Positions 1-42,155 of a stretch of DNA of 64,000 bases are shown here, piece after piece. The stretch comes from Hoplostethus atlanticus. Its lineage: Eukaryota; Chordata; Actinopteri; Trachichthyiformes; Trachichthyidae. Position 1 is the stretch's first letter. Each line of letters begins with the position of its first letter. The DNA lies in contig JAXDDX010000038.1 of assembly GCA_034670405.1 (NCBI GenBank), forward strand, positions 3,843,501 through 3,907,500, written 5' to 3'. The notes beneath the pieces were generated by a model that saw only the letters and a program-made list of their open reading frames with translations, did no database searches and was not told where the DNA came from. A program made the translations under genes and the position numbers.

Positions 1-424
1 AAAATGACTTCAAACTCAACTTCAGCCAATGCCGTATGTCTTATCAGCCCGTTAATATTTGTTTCATTGCACAAAGAGTTGCGTCATTTTTTCCCCCATA
101 TCTGCATAAAATTGCATCATCAAAATTCAAAATCATTTCAGCGTTGACTGCCCAAATAGGACATGACACCAATGTCAGTATGTTATGTCGATGTTTCCTT
201 CCCCCAACATGAGTTTAGTGTAATTTGAACAACTCTTGTGTTTGTGTTAGTGTGTGCAAAGTAGCTAATGACAATTCCAATGCTTTTTTTTTTTTTTTTA
301 AAAGAGGTGCCATGAAGAAAAAGTAAATAAGAGAAAGGAAACAAACAAGCCAGGTTGTACTGAGTGGCAGGTGACACACAAGGAGAGAATGCAGCAAGGC
401 TCTCGTTGTCATTTAAGGGGTTAC

Positions 425-29772
<29,348 letters not shown>

Positions 29773-29937
29773 GGTGCGGGCGTGGCTCTGTGAGGAGCAT
29801 CCAGCAGCATGGATCTGCCAGGGTAGACAGCGAAGCTAGAAGAGGGCAGAGTAGTCTGGCACGTCACCAGGGGGAGGGACTCTGGTGCTGCTGGCATAAT
29901 TTGCCTCTGAGAAAGAAAAAGTGAGAAGAGATGGCAT

Positions 29938-31214
29938 CAGTGGTGGCTGGTGCATTTTTCTCCAGGGGGGGCTATACCAAAAATCAAACAAACATGTACT
30001 AAGGTATCATCAGTGTATTTAAATAAATGAAAAGGCCTTTATTTGTATTTGCTGAGCTGAATGAACATTTGTTGTAATGAAACGTGCTTAAGGTAAGTTA
30101 AGGTACTTCAATTAGTGCAAATTCTTTATAATAATTATCTTTTATACTACAGTATGTAAAGGTGAAAGACTAAAGTAACCGAAAAGTGCCTCAATAAGTG
30201 CAACAGAAATCTGACAACACAGAACCCTGAGACAATGGCAGAAAATTATGAACACAGTAAGACCTAATAGAAAATAACATTTAAGAAAAAAATAAATTAA
30301 TATGGTATTACATTTGAAATACCCAGTGCCATCAAAACGCTGAGTGAACTGGCTAAAAGATATATGACTTTGCCACCTTGTGGCTTCAACTTTTTGTACA
30401 TAAATTTTGCCCTTCTCTCCTTGAGAGATGCACATTTCTCAATGACTCTATGGCACCACAGAACTTGACACAGTTTATTATTTTAGACAGGATGTGCCTG
30501 TTTTTGTCAACCTCTTCATTATGCTTACAGATCCCTATCCTGTAGCCTCATCAAGCTGAGCAGCTATGTTTACTTTCCCAAACATTTGCTTTTGCTTTTT
30601 CTGATATGTGGTTTAAATCATTCAAACCTGTCTGAATCCATGCTGGGTCTGAGACCTGTCGTTTGAAAAAGGGTGCAGGGAAAGCAAAATAAAGGATTGG
30701 TGTCACTACATACAGTTAGCCAAGCCTTCCTACTAAACCAGCTCCTTGAAAACGACCGAGTATATTGTCTCATTCTGGCGCATTTTATGTCAGATGTACC
30801 ACGAGCCACTCGCTCTCTGCTGCCAACCAGTGGTTGGTGGTGTGTAAATCAGCAGCATTCAGATAAATGCTGTTTGTACATGCGATTCGTTGGTGGGGCG
30901 CAGAAGCTCCTATCTCTTGTATTGAGAGGAGCGAACTGCGCATGTACAACTTATAACGAGAGTCAATGGGCAAAGATTTTTGCGCCCCAGGCCGGAAATA
31001 CGTGACCTAGCAGTAACTTTAGACAACGTAGAACAATTTGAATCTACATTTTATTGCAGATTATACATTCTACTCACTAACTATATAATATTTACGTCGC
31101 TCATTTAAAAAATAATAATAATTAATTAATTTTTAAAGTCTTATTCAATTAAGTCTAGGATGTGGGGAGTGGTGGGGCGGCGCCCTAGCGCCCTCTATTG
31201 GCCAGCCGCCACTG
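29938..31214. mobile_element. hAT-superfamily non-autonomous element, 1277 bp
   Basis: The left end reads CAGTGGTGGCTGG and the right end, read inward, CAGTGGCGGCTGG: inverted repeats with the usual hAT start CAGTG. The exact 8-bp target duplication GATGGCAT is at 29930-29937 and 31215-31222. The interior shows no long frame resembling a hAT transposase, so it cannot move alone. It sits about 100 bp from the putative 5' edge of the first recognised cacna1d exon. Confidence 0.93.
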
Positions 31215-34200
31215 GATGGCATCAATACTTTTTGCACTTTTTATAACAATAAAAGAATACATGATGTTGCTTTTAACTTGTCTTTGTCCAAGTTCAGCAC
31301 TGACACTCTCTTCCTGCCCAAAGTCTTGCAATTGTAAATATCTTCCTTGGCCAGGGAGGATTCTCTTTTGGCTAGCAGGCAGGTGCTTGGTTTCCAGTGT
31401 GGGAGACCCAGCTTCAAATCTGTTGTGTTACAGAGGTGCCCTACTCAGGTAGGGTTTCTCCAAGGGGTTCAAAGGGGGTAATCCCAAGGAGGGTGAGTGA
31501 AGGAGAGTATTCCAGCTGGAAGCCTTGCTAACCTATACTGTATATCTACTTTAGCCTCCCTTCGGCATTTGGCTTTGTGTGAGAGGCCAGAACTGGAAAC
31601 CTTTCACTCATAAAAATCTTAACAGTGATCTCAACCATTCAAATGGAACACATTACATTGGGACATACAGCACCTTATAGGCTCAGTATTATTACCAATA
31701 AAACTGCAAGATGTTCAGCTCATTTCTCTTTGCATGTAATTACTAATGTGGTTGTGAGTGTAATGTCACTGTGATGTGACTACTGACCCTACGGTTGTTG
31801 TGTATTATCACCTATACATACATGGAAAGTTATGACACAACAAACATAAAATCACCTACATATAACGTAGATGTTTAAGAGTTCTTCAATGTGGCATGTA
31901 TTGAAAACGCTTGAAAGGTAGAGTAGCCATTCATTCAATATATTTGAGACTTATGGATTTAAAATGCATTCTTGTGTGTGGCTAAAGGATGAAATGATGA
32001 GTGCACTGTAAAATGTATGTTAGCAGCTGAGGACCTTTCAAAACTAAAAGAAATATGGCAGGCTGGCCTGGGTCTGATGGAGCATCTTGTCACCAAGATA
32101 CTAAAATTGGTAAACAATCCTCAATGACTTGAAACTGAACATATCCCCGTGCTCAAGCAGCATGCATGCAGCTCGAGCCAGAACACACATGAATTAGGCT
32201 TTTAAACTCAAAGCTGTCATTAACGCATCACTTGCTCAAATCAATTGTGTAAGTCCTTGAACTGCAGCAGGCCCAGCAGAAAGAAACAGAAAAGGTCACA
32301 TTGCAGTGAAGCTCCAAGAAGAATTCAATATTTCAATTTCATGGAAGATATTAATGTGATGTGTTATTATAACCAATGACTGCACGCCTTATGTCCATTC
32401 AGGATGCCTAGGCTAGCTATATATCTCCCCTTTATGCTATGCTCCTGCCTTCATGTAGCCGAGGCTAGTACAAGCCCAATATGTAAGGACACTGCAAGAT
32501 ATATGCGCTTTTCTGCATATTAATTTCAATGCAACATCGACAACCTGCACTCATGACGGCAATAAAAACGGACATTCCCACGAGCGATTGGTGACAAAAC
32601 AGCCATCACCAAGCGTCCCCATATTTCTCCTTGGACACACTAAGCTAGGATATCGCAAAACCCCCCCAAAAACGATGTGAGATGACAGTCTGACTCCAGG
32701 CGCTGGTAGAGAAAACTGAGCATCGCACCGCCGTCAGATGGTCCTCGCTGTTCAGCAGAAACAGCTGGCAACGTTATTACAACAAAGCTCAGCCACTGAT
32801 GGTCTTACACTCCGGGATAACATAGTGGACACATGACCAGCGCCGACCCCAGTGTAGGGAAAGGTGGGCTACCTGGTTTCAGCCTTACTACCGGTGGTCT
32901 AAGACAATGTCATATTCATTACTTGCATTGTGCATTATTTATGAAAAGGTGATGAATGTCCTCGAAAATAAGCCTCCAGAAAATGGGACGAGCAGCCTCG
33001 GCCGAGAGGAAATTGGCCATTAATAACTGCTGTCCTCTGACAATCATGAAAACAGCAAGATCATTGCCTCCACGAAACGCAGCTATGCTAAGAGGCTAAC
33101 TTCAGACCGTGGAGCAGACACAAAACCGCACCGTGCCATACCTTTTCTGAAGACTTATGGTTTAGCCTCAGTCCTCGCCGCTCAGTAAGACAGGTGCAGG
33201 GCTTCGGCGGACGAAAAAACGCAGGTCCAGTCTCAGACGGCGATTTAAAATTCATCGGCTTCGGGGACAGGAGGGACACACAAGCCTATGCATTAATTAA
33301 GCCCTTCCATGATGATCGCGGAGAGCAGGAGACGGGAGAGTGCGCACGAGAGAACAGAGCATCGCCGTTCGCTGCCACTGTATCGTCACGGCGTCAGTGA
33401 ACAGTAACGAGTACATGAGAAACAAACCTCTCCTCCTCCTCCTCCTCCTGCCCCTGGTCCTCCTGCTCCTGCACAAGCCCCTGCTCATTTATGGCATGCT
33501 AAAAACAAGTAAGAGATGCAAAAGGTCTCAGATGCCTCAGATGTTACCAACTGCACCTGCACAGTGGAGAGAAGTGTCGAAATCCTGCAAGAAATTTTGC
33601 AGAAAGGATACCTTACCAATAAATCCCTTTTGGAAACTAACATAGGAAATAAAAATGGCACAAAGTACACTAAGGTCACCATAAACCTGAGTACACACTA
33701 TAAGTCTAGAAGAATACTACAGTGATTTTTCGTTTGGGTTTGTCTGTAGTTTGGTCTACCTACCTGAAATACTATGCCAAATGATTGTGATTGGGTTATT
33801 TATTGGGGGAAATTATCTTTATTAAAGACAACACTCCTTGTCTTAATAGGTCTAGGTCCCTTTTACAGTAATAATTTTCATCTCTCTTGCTAAAATCTTA
33901 TCTTGCACATAAATAGCATTTCTTTTAGACTGTATATCTTATCTAATATTGCAAGCATACATTATCGCACAGGTGGACACTTGCAAGGTGAGACTCCTTT
34001 AGATTCACAAAAAGTTTCTTCTGTGGTGTGGCTAACACTGGGTCTAATCTACATTTACAGAGATAAATCTTTCTCTATTTACCAAATGTTAAGAGAGGAC
34101 TTCCCATAACTAGACACTACAAAAATCAAGAATCAAGAAACAAGAATGGCTATTGTTTTCAAAAACTGCAACTGTATAAAACAGAGTAAATTATATTATC

Positions 34201-35675
34201 AATTTAACTCATCAGTTGATGTCATTCATATTGTGGTATTACAATGTTTGCATAAGATGTATGTATGAATAGAAAAATGCACCAATATAAAAGGACTTCA
34301 TTAAGAAGGCTGGGTGACAAATGCTGTGGCATCCCAAAGCACCTGTACACCTGCCATGCATACAGCAGGCTACACATGAATCCCACCTTTATGAAAAACT
34401 AATGACCACATGATAGCCTCAGCCCCCAGAGGACCCTTCACAAACGGTCCTGGGTTTGCTATCCAGTCAGAATACATTAAAGCCTTGTTATGTTGATATC
34501 ATGCCTGTGTAGCAACACAGCACTAATGAAGCAGCATTCACAAATTGTAACTTGAGAATGGCTTTGTAGTTGCATTGTACTACCATGAGTTGGGCTATTT
34601 TGGTTAACGGTATTACACAACGGTTCCCTTTTCCACAAATTTCATTTTTGTTGTTTTTTAAAAATGGCAGAAGATTGATATAGACAGATATGATAGAATA
34701 CATCTCTTCATAATTTTGTTTTTCGGGGGCCGTTTGCTGAAATATCAACGGCCAGTATTCTCAAGAGATAACTAACAATCCTATGAAAATCCTACCTGCC
34801 AGAGTAGACTGGTTAAGTTGAGGCTTCCGCGTTACGTCCCAGGTGATAACAATGACAAGGAGCCACTCATCTTCTTCCCTGGCAGGCTGGTCCGTGAGTG
34901 AATTGAAGTTGTGAGCCCCAAGCTTTGGTGAGCGAGAATGACTGGGCAGGCAGCGACCAGGTTCACCTTTCATATCAGCTTACCTGTCTGCCCAGGATAA
35001 TGGTTTCTTCTCGACTCTTCCTGAATTATTCACCTCTGGATGGCGTGGAGTGTGTATGTGTGTGTGTATGTTGGTGGTGGTGTGTGTGTGGGTTGTGCTG
35101 AATGTCACAAAACAATTTGAACACATTTTTTGTACATTGCATTTTATTTACTTGAAATAAGACTTGGCATTTGCTGTTACTGTAATATAGCAGACATGTA
35201 TTTAGACAAACAGGTGCTAAGAGGCACATATTCAGAGAGTTCATGATGATTCATGTATTTTATTTAACAAAAGCAAATGTTGACCTGAAATCCACAACAT
35301 CTGAATATTTTATCTAGCGTGAAAGAATATTTTCTCTGTCGTTAAATGAAAGGCAGAGAAAAAAAAACCTGAGACACCAAAACATTGTAACTCTAACTTG
35401 ATTATTTCACGTTATTAAATTGGTCCTGATCGGCTGACAGCTCTCCTTCCCTTTTCAGATGTAGTAGTAGCAGTAGCAGTCTCTAAGAAACGTCACTACT
35501 GCTTTCCATTTCCAGCCCCACCCTCAAGAAATGGTTTTCTTCACCGTTCTCTCCTGTTGTTTTTGACCTGGTTTCCATCTGTACTGCTGATTTTCCTACA
35601 GAGATCACTTTATTGTAGTGAGGATGGCGGAAATAGCAGTTATACCTTTCGGCCCTCATTCACCTGAAATAGCTC

Positions 35676-35679
<4 letters not shown>

Positions 35680-35753
<74 letters not shown>
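35680..35753. repeat. (TG)n microsatellite
   Basis: About 74 bp of perfect TG dinucleotides. Confidence 0.98.
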
Positions 35754-35754
<1 letters not shown>

Positions 35755-36424
35755 CCAAAACCTATCTTCCTACCCCCTTCAAATATACACACAAGCCCCG
35801 TCTCTAGTCCCCAAGAGGCTGGCGCATTGCAGTTCATTTTTTACTGAAAATGGAGTGAAAACACAGACAGAGGGTGCAGTGGCCCCCAGGGAATATGGAT
35901 GTCATTTGGCTCGGTACATCAGCCCACCCCCACTTCTGATGTGATCCTGTTTCTCTGCTCCCTATACCGCCAAACTCCCTTAACTAAAATGAACTAATAT
36001 GGTGATTCACTTTTGCATACTGAACAAGAATTTGAGTTTGGCCTATTCTGATTTTGCTGTGCCACGAAAATTAGAAAAGAAACTGTATCTGTCTCCCTTT
36101 TAATACATTTTTTTGATGGTTCCTCCTGAACATACCAGGATCCAGGCAGTGTCATATCAGACAAATGCAATTCTGAGACAGACTATGACACATAGAAAGT
36201 ATCTGTGGACCCTGAGCTCCTAAATATAAGGACTTAAAATATAAGTCCTGTGTAAATGTTAGGTTTGGCCAACCTCTAATGGGATTATGCTGAGCTACTG
36301 TTGACTCAAAAGAATGCACGATGTGTGTTTATTTTGCACAAGTAATTCACAGCAAACAGCTGTTCATTTTTTTGTAGTTCTCTTTAAATGCCCTTTGCTT
36401 TTCTGTGGAGCCTCCTGCCTCTAT

Positions 36425-36543
36425 GCACTCTCCCTCTCCCTCTCCCTCTCCCTCTCCCGCTCCCTCTCCTCTCCCTCTCCCTCTCCCTCTCTCTCTCTCT
36501 CTCCCTCTCCCTCTCCCTCTCCCTCTCCCTCTCCCTCACTCCC
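36425..36543. repeat. (CTCCCT)n hexanucleotide repeat, G-rich on minus strand
   Basis: About 119 bp of CTCCCT units, interrupted by CT dinucleotides near 36488-36500. The minus strand reads GGGAGA repeatedly. Confidence 0.95.
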
Positions 36544-36704
36544 TCTCTTTCTACAGCTCTTTTTAAATCTGATTGTGATAAATCTCTTGCTGGCATATGA
36601 GAGCTTCACTCATGTTCTCCTAAACTGCTAAAGTACTCCTTTCTTCAGGTTCTCATTTAATCTCAATCTCAGTATTTGTATGTTCTGTAGCTGCACTGTG
36701 TGTA

Positions 36705-37755
36705 TGACAGGGACAACCAGGAGGCGGCCATCAAGGCTGTGCTCCCTGCTGACCACCAGCCTCTCACACTCTTCCCCACCGAACGTGTGTGCTGCACTGA
36801 GCCGGACTAACGTACGCAAGGCTGCTGGCCCTGATGGCATCCCTGAACGCTGTGCTCAGGGCCTGTGCTGGGCAGCTGTCTGAGGTCCTGACTGACCACC
36901 TCCATCGTGCCAGTGCCAAAACACTCCACCGCAGCGAGCCTTAATGACTTTCGCCCTGTTGCACTCACCCCCACCATCATGAAGTGCTTCACCTCAAAAC
37001 CTCCCTACCACCCACACTGGACCCCCTCCAATTCGTCTATTGCCAGAACAGGTGTACGGAGGACACCATCTCCATGGCACTACACTCTGCCCTCTCCCAC
37101 CTGGACGACAACAACACCTATGTCAGAATGCTGTTCATCGACTTCAGCTCAGCATTCAACACCATCATCCCCTCCAAACTGATCACCAAACTCGGTGACC
37201 TTGGCATCAACACCTCCCTCTGCAACTGGATACTGGACTTCCTAACCAACAGACCTCAGTATGTTAGGTTAGACAACCACACCTCCTCAACCCTCACCCT
37301 GAACACCGGCGTCCCACAGGGCTGTGTGCTGAGTCCTCTCCTCTAGTCCCTCTTCACCTACGACTGCACACCTGTACATGGTTCCAACACCATTATCAAG
37401 AAGACCAAGTCCAAAGCCGGCACACACACACCCATCCACATCAACGGGACGGAGGTTGAGCGTGTCGCCAGCTTTAACTTACTTCACTCCCCTCCTTTGA
37501 GACGGTCCAGTACAAGCGGTGTCTGCGAAGGGCAGGACACCATCGTCAAGGACACCTCTCACCCCAGCCACAGACCGTTTGCCCACCTCCCCTCTGGGAG
37601 GCGCTACAGGTCTCTTTCGTTCCAGGACCAGCAGGCTCAAGAACAGCTTGTTCCCCTCAGCTGTCACCTTGCTGAACTCGGCACCACGGTGACAGCAGCT
37701 CCAATGACAATAAAGTTGAATCAAATCTAATCTAATCTAATCTAATGTAATCTAA
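36705..37755 (+). mobile_element. 5'-truncated, broken L2-like LINE reverse transcriptase copy
   Basis: Frames in pieces encode the fingers and palm of a LINE reverse transcriptase: RKAAGPDGIP near 36815, [20 protein letters not shown] near 37134, and [14 protein letters not shown] near 37300. The copy has frameshifts and a stop (TAG at about 37345) where the family has Tyr. The segment that should carry the catalytic FADD motif is deleted: the sequence jumps from NTIIKK to THTPIHINGTEVERVASF. It ends with ACAATAAAGTTGAATCAAAT and TCTAA repeats, like fish L2 3' tails. It is a pseudogene copy. Confidence 0.88.
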
Positions 37756-38122
37756 TGTGTGTGTGTGTGTGTGTGTGTGTGTGAGTGAGAGAGAGTTTAC
37801 TTGTGCATTTCAGATGTAGCCTGTATGAGCTGCTATGAGCGTGCCATGTGGGTATGTATCATGTCAGCACAATGTAGAAACTGATAATCACAATTGGGCA
37901 CATAACAGATTTATGAGCTTTGTTTTTGAAGTCACATTTTGTAAATGAAGGGTTGGTAAGTGTGAGATGACTTTGGTGAAAGAACTCCACATGTGTGATT
38001 TGATGTCCAGTGATTCCCTGGCCTGAAACTGAATAATACAACCTGGTTATTATTGCAGTACATCTATGTGCACTGATGTGATGATCAGTGGTTTTGCATG
38101 TTTATGAGTGTTTGTGTGTATA

Positions 38123-38127
<5 letters not shown>

Positions 38128-38180
<53 letters not shown>

Positions 38181-38181
38181 T
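38128..38181. repeat. (TG)n(AG)n microsatellite
   Basis: TG dinucleotides followed by AG dinucleotides. Further TG runs occur at 37756-37783 and 38896-38925. Confidence 0.95.
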
Positions 38182-38889
38182 TGGTGGAGCTGCTTGAAGG
38201 AGAGCAGTAGTGATGGAGCCTGAAAGCCCTGCAGCGCAGCTGTTCTCCCAGTGCATCGTCAACTTCACCACTGAGCCCACAACACACGCTCAGCCTTAAC
38301 CCCCGCTCGCACACTCTCTTCTTCACTCTGAATTGCTTTCTCTTTTCCTCTTCCTCCACTTCCTCTGCTGATCTATAGCTCTCCATCTGACTCTTTATTT
38401 CTCATGTCTCCCAATAGTTTCTTTATTCTCCTTTTCCTTAATTATCTCACTTTGTCACTGACTCCATCACTTGCCCATGATCGTAATCTTCTCCATCTCT
38501 CTCAGTCCTTTTCCCATCCTTTTTTCCCACAGTGTCCACAACCCACACCCCCACCTCCAGGATGGTCACATAATCCATCTGTAAATGGCTCTATAAATCA
38601 ATGCTCTGTTGATCATTCAATTATAAGTCCTCTGCTCTTGTCATGCATTGTTGGGGGGCGGGGCCTTCGAGTGACAGACAGTCTTCAGATAGAAGGGTAA
38701 GCGCTATGTCATCATGGTGACTGCAGAATGATTTAAGGAAATGGAGTGATAAGAGCAGAGTGGAGGAGGTTCAAGCCTGAAGGAGCAACTGGCATTAAAG
38801 CAATGTACCAGACTCCTTGTGTGTGTGTGTGTGGACTATGCATATGAGTGTGAGAATATTCTCTAGTTAATTTGTATGTGTGTGTGCGT

Positions 38890-38926
<37 letters not shown>

Positions 38927-40785
38927 CTGTGTATCTGCATTAGTGCTGCTTCTAAAAGCCCATTAATCATTCAAGCCAAACAATGCTTTGTTTAACTGAG
39001 CTTGGCATGTTGTTGGAAAAAATACACACATCCTCTGTGTTATATTAAGGCATTGTTTCAAAAGTGGTTGCTTTGCTCCTCTTTTTCTGCCAGAGAGATT
39101 AAAAATAGAAACATTCATGCTCTCTGAATGTACTTTCCCTCCAGGAAGTGTGCAGTTGTGGATGCCTGGGATTGGTTGCGCATCATCACGAGGCGTTCTC
39201 TTTGCAAGCTACCATTGGCTAGCACCTGTGGGGCTCTGTGAAGAAAAGCCTTTCTGACAGGACCCAGGAGCCCAGAGGAGTTGCTGGAAACTGGGAGAAG
39301 GACAATGTCGGTGGGAACAGGAGGATGGTGGGGGCTGGAGAGATGGCATCACCATGTCTCTTAGGTCAGAGGTGCTGGGAGATGACCTCAGCCACAGCAA
39401 AGGGCAGGGATCCTATACGCTGATGCAGAAGAAGACGAATGAGAGACAGAAGAGGGTGATGATTAAATAACAATGACACTAAGAGCATGTGTCATTATCA
39501 TATAAGGTCACCTGACAATCCAGAGGAAAAATCTTTTGCTCCTAGTCTTTTCTTCACCTCCTAAGAAATAGGGGCAATCTCAATTTTGAGATCACCTTCA
39601 TCTGAAATGTTTGTGAGCAATGAGCAATGGGGAGACAACAGAGAGAGGATAAATTCTTGAGACTTAAATGTGAAGATGCTAACATATGACATATATAACG
39701 GTAATGAGCTCCTGTTGGCCCTGTGGCTTCAATAGGAACATGCAACAGTATTGAGTTTTCTTTGAGATGTTTCTCTAATCTCATGGTTTCATATCCAGGA
39801 GAGTTAAATACGTATTATTTGACATAATTTGGAGATCTCTTGTTTTGATCAGAGTGAGATCAAGTTGAGGTTTCATGTGGTTGTTTCTCCTGAGTTGAAT
39901 TTGAAAATAGGAGAAAACGAGTTCATTTGTGTCTAGAAGAGATAAAAAGTATATATGAGATCTCTTCTTGAATTTTGCTTTCCTATGGGAATAGCACTTT
40001 GCTGTCAACCTGTCTTACTGTTACTAAAAACAATACAGTTTGGGTTTCACTCCATGCTTGTTTCAGGCCTTTACTGTCTGAATGTATTAATAGGGTGATG
40101 GTTTCAAATTAATTCCCCATTCAAAGAAGCCAAGAATTAATTTCACATTAAAATCATCACACACAAGACGTGTAGTGGAGAGTAGTCTTGTTTAAACTCC
40201 TCTCTGTAGCAAAAATAGCTTATGATTCTTGTACAAGAAAACAGCTGAAGGCCAGGGTGCTGTTTTTCTTCACATATTGGCTAATACAGTGGATGTACCT
40301 AGCTGCTAAAGCATCAGTTATAGAGACTATCATCCTCCATTTATGGGGAGACAGTGTCCTCTGGTGTGTAATGTTTGGATTACAACCGGCCCGTGCTGAA
40401 AGGCCATTCAAAATGGAGTGAGAAAATGTAGTTGACTTCCATGTGTCGCATATAGGATAATGCATGAAATGAAATGATGAGTTGATCTATCGTGTCCATG
40501 TGTTTGGTTGACCGATTATGTCTTGTAACAGACAGTATTGTGTCTATTATATTTAGTTGGTCTATTATATCAGTTCTGAATATAGATAGGTTGAAGAAAG
40601 CAGCCTTTGATCTGTAAGGAATTTAGTACTAGGATTTTATAAGAAAATCGGTTCACAGCATAGTCATGCTGTTTACTCACTGCCTGACTAGAATATTATA
40701 TTATATAATCATTTCTATACCACCCCCTTCACTTCATTTCAGTGAACTATTCTGGATTGTACCACATAACCAGTGGGAGACTGAG

Positions 40786-42155
40786 GGTGCTTTCACACCT
40801 ACCTTGTTTGGTCCGGACCTTCGGACTTTTCAGTTTGGTCCGAACCAAAATGGCAGGTGTGAAAGGTGCCTCGGTCCATGGTCCGGACCAAAGGACCAGA
40901 ATTTGGTCCGACCAAAAGAGGTGGTCTCGGTTCGGATCAAACTGAACCAAGGTTCGGTTCGTTTGCAGTGTGAAAACACTTTTTTGGATGGTTCGAACTT
41001 TTTTGGATGGTTCGAGTTTTTTTTCCTGATTATTGCGGCCCAATATGATTGAATTTGCAGCGGCTTTTATAAAAAATTGCGATGCAATTTGGGATATTTT
41101 TCGTGTTATCTTGTGGTAAAACAGCAGGAATCGATGAAAATTTCGAGCCCCCCATCCTCCCCAAAACATTGTAAACTGCCCACTAGTAATCGTAACACAT
41201 TAATACCTCCCGGGGCCGCCGGCTGAAAACTATACTACACACTGATCTCTGTCTAGTGCCTTTCTTTGTATTTCATTCCTTTTTAATCCTAGTTTTCTTT
41301 ACATTATTTTTGTTTGTTTTTTCCCTTTAGGCTGCAATGCAGCATATCTACAATTTGCCATCACATCATTAGTTGACCCGTCACGTTCCCGTCCCGCTCT
41401 AATCTGTCAGGTCTGTCAGTGCTGCCAGTTTGACACAGAGAAAAGGAGAGAGAGGTCCGGAGCGGAGAACGCACATCTAACTAGTCACCGGCCTGTTAGC
41501 AGCAAATCAACTTGAACAGTTTATAAAATGATTAGGCTACACCGCGGCGCGGCCCGTCCAACCGGCCCAAAGACCCACCGGCCCACCGGGATTCGTCCCG
41601 ATTGGCCACTCCGGCATTGTCCTATCAAAGGCTCAGGATAACAAGAAAGCAAATGGTGCAAATTGCATATTTAAATAAAAAAACAACCTCCCGAACATGT
41701 AGGAGTATTAATGTGGAAGCATTGTGCCAATTTGACCGTTTTATGCGGGAATATTGCGGGGTATTTTTTGGCAAAATGGAAGCTCTTGCAAGTATTCAGG
41801 CAATTAGTTTAATTTGCGTTAATTATTGCGATCGCAACATCCTGGAGGGACTGTATAGTGGCAACGAAATGAATCTGTTCATTCATTTCATTCAAACGGA
41901 AAAGGCTATCCGCCGAATTGACAACACGCCGACGTCAGACGCACGCCCCTCTACAAACCAATCAATGTCAAGTATAGGGAGACGCAGCTCACGTAGGTGA
42001 TGACGACAGGACGTAGGTATGTCATCCAAAGGTCTTTAGTGCGCTCGCAAAATTGCAATGTGAAAGCAAAACTAACCGGATCAAATGTATACAATGTAAC
42101 AAAAACATGAACCTTGGTTCGGACTTTGGTCCGGACTTTCAGGTGTGAAAACGCC
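40786..42155. mobile_element. Inverted-repeat DNA element, 1370 bp, class not assigned
   Basis: The left end is GGTGCTTTCACACCT and the right end, read inward, GGCGTTTTCACACCT. Both are followed by GGTCCGGA/GGTCCGAA-rich sub-repeats. CTGAG flanks both ends (40781-40785 and 42156-42160), giving a 5-bp duplication. If one more G belongs to the ends, the duplication is TGA (3 bp). The interior holds a 132-codon open frame at 41602-42000 of unknown origin. No transposase domain was recognised, so it is probably non-autonomous. Confidence 0.8.
41602..42000 (+). CDS. Open frame of 132 codons inside the inverted-repeat element, unknown
   Basis: The frame encodes a peptide with FDRFMREYCGVFFGK and AISLICVNYC and a basic, Ser/Thr-rich end (SSIGRRSSRR). 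I do not recognise a domain. Its position wholly inside the transposon suggests a passenger, a decayed transposase-operon gene or chance. The ATG is not supported by other evidence. Confidence 0.2.
   Translation: MATPALSYQRLRITRKQMVQIAYLNKKTTSRTCRSINVEALCQFDRFMREYCGVFFGKMEALASIQAISLICVNYCDRNILEGLYSGNEMNLFIHFIQTEKAIRRIDNTPTSDARPSTNQSMSSIGRRSSRR

Noticed and set aside
32840-33490. GC-richer area as a cacna1d 5' exon
   Set aside because: An acidic frame on the minus strand (Glu/Gln-rich) near 33420-33500 resembles the Gln-rich CACNA1D N-terminus only loosely, and its splice connection to 29835 cannot be shown.
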